Below, one piece after another: positions 5,926 to 6,122 of a stretch of DNA of 6,122 nucleotides (position 1 is its first letter; every line of letters begins with the position of its first letter). The notes below the pieces were generated by a model. It was not told the origin of the DNA. It saw only the letters and a program-made list of their open reading frames with translations, and did no database searches. The position numbers were made by a program, and so were the translations under genes. Source of the stretch: Chloroflexota bacterium (lineage in GTDB: Bacteria > Chloroflexota > Limnocylindria > Limnocylindrales > CSP1-4); contig JAKAHL010000134.1 in the NCBI GenBank assembly GCA_021815005.1, forward strand, positions 1 through 6,122. Reading direction: 5' to 3'.

Positions 5926-6122
5926 ATGGACATGACCCTGCAGAACTGCTTCCTGGCCGTTGACGATCACGAGAAGGCGATCGCGTTCTACCGCGACGCC
6001 CTGGGCTTCGAGGTGCGCAACGATGTCAGCGCCTACGGCATGCGCTGGACGACGCTGGGCTCGCCCGCCCAGCCGGGCGTCAGCGTCGTGCTCGAGCCGC
6101 CGGCCGCCGACCCGGGCATCTC
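5926..6122 (+). CDS. VOC family (glyoxalase/bleomycin-resistance fold) protein, 3' partial
   Basis: The first 65 codons of a vicinal-oxygen-chelate superfamily protein; the window ends before the stop. The visible part shows the typical beta-alpha-beta module: a first strand (LQNCFLAV), then DHEKAIAFYRDALGFEVRND, where AFYRDxLGFEV is the family hallmark, then a strand with MRWTTLG and VSVVLEPP. Members include glyoxalase I, ring-cleaving dioxygenases and antibiotic-binding resistance proteins. This subtype commonly has no proven activity. The ATG at 5926 is preferred; a second in-frame ATG is two codons later. There is no Shine-Dalgarno, but a -10-like TAGAGT lies 6 nt upstream. It follows the AraC-type gene by 9 bp on the same strand, so the two are probably regulated together. 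Metal ligands in the C-terminal half are outside the window. Confidence 0.9.
   Translation, partial: MDMTLQNCFLAVDDHEKAIAFYRDALGFEVRNDVSAYGMRWTTLGSPAQPGVSVVLEPPAADPGI

Noticed and set aside
5377..5970. N-terminal extension of the MFS protein up to 5970
   Set aside because: The extension is antisense to the AraC gene and lacks membrane or signal character; homology-like sequence begins after the ATG at 5376.

Overview
The window comes from a GC-rich actinomycete-type chromosome: nearly every third codon position is G or C, and long spurious open frames lie antisense to most real genes. A Streptomyces/Streptosporangiales/Thermomonosporaceae-like origin fits the protein style, but the genus cannot be named from sequence alone. 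No tRNA, rRNA, CRISPR array, insertion sequence or phage gene is visible.

Layout from left to right: (1) the 3' part of a CLC-type chloride channel/transporter gene (+), whose product carries two CBS domains and a TrkA-C/RCK-C-like tail; (2) a 157-bp GC-only spacer with hairpins and an imperfect tandem direct repeat; (3) a small HIT/HINT-family nucleotide hydrolase gene (+); (4) a short convergent spacer with a GC hairpin; (5) a long-chain acyl-CoA synthetase-like AMP-forming ligase gene (-); (6) a 204-bp gap holding a possible remnant of a protein C-terminus; (7) an MFS efflux transporter gene of the fosmidomycin-resistance (Fsr) type (-); (8) a 120-bp divergent spacer; (9) a short AraC-family regulator gene (+), followed 9 bp later by (10) a VOC/glyoxalase-fold gene (+) cut by the window end.

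The genes do not form one pathway. The clearest functional unit is the AraC regulator plus VOC protein, a pairing I recall as recurrent in actinomycetes. The MFS gene is divergent from the regulator, so shared regulation is possible but unproven. CLC, HIT protein and acyl-CoA ligase look like independent housekeeping or accessory genes.

The most noteworthy structural signal is that three start codons (acyl-CoA ligase, AraC regulator, VOC protein) are each preceded by a TANNNT -10-like hexamer only 6-7 nt upstream. This is the geometry expected for leaderless mRNAs. The HIT gene instead has a good Shine-Dalgarno and a -10-like hexamer 40 nt upstream of its start. I see no convincing undescribed defence, mobile or biosynthetic system here.
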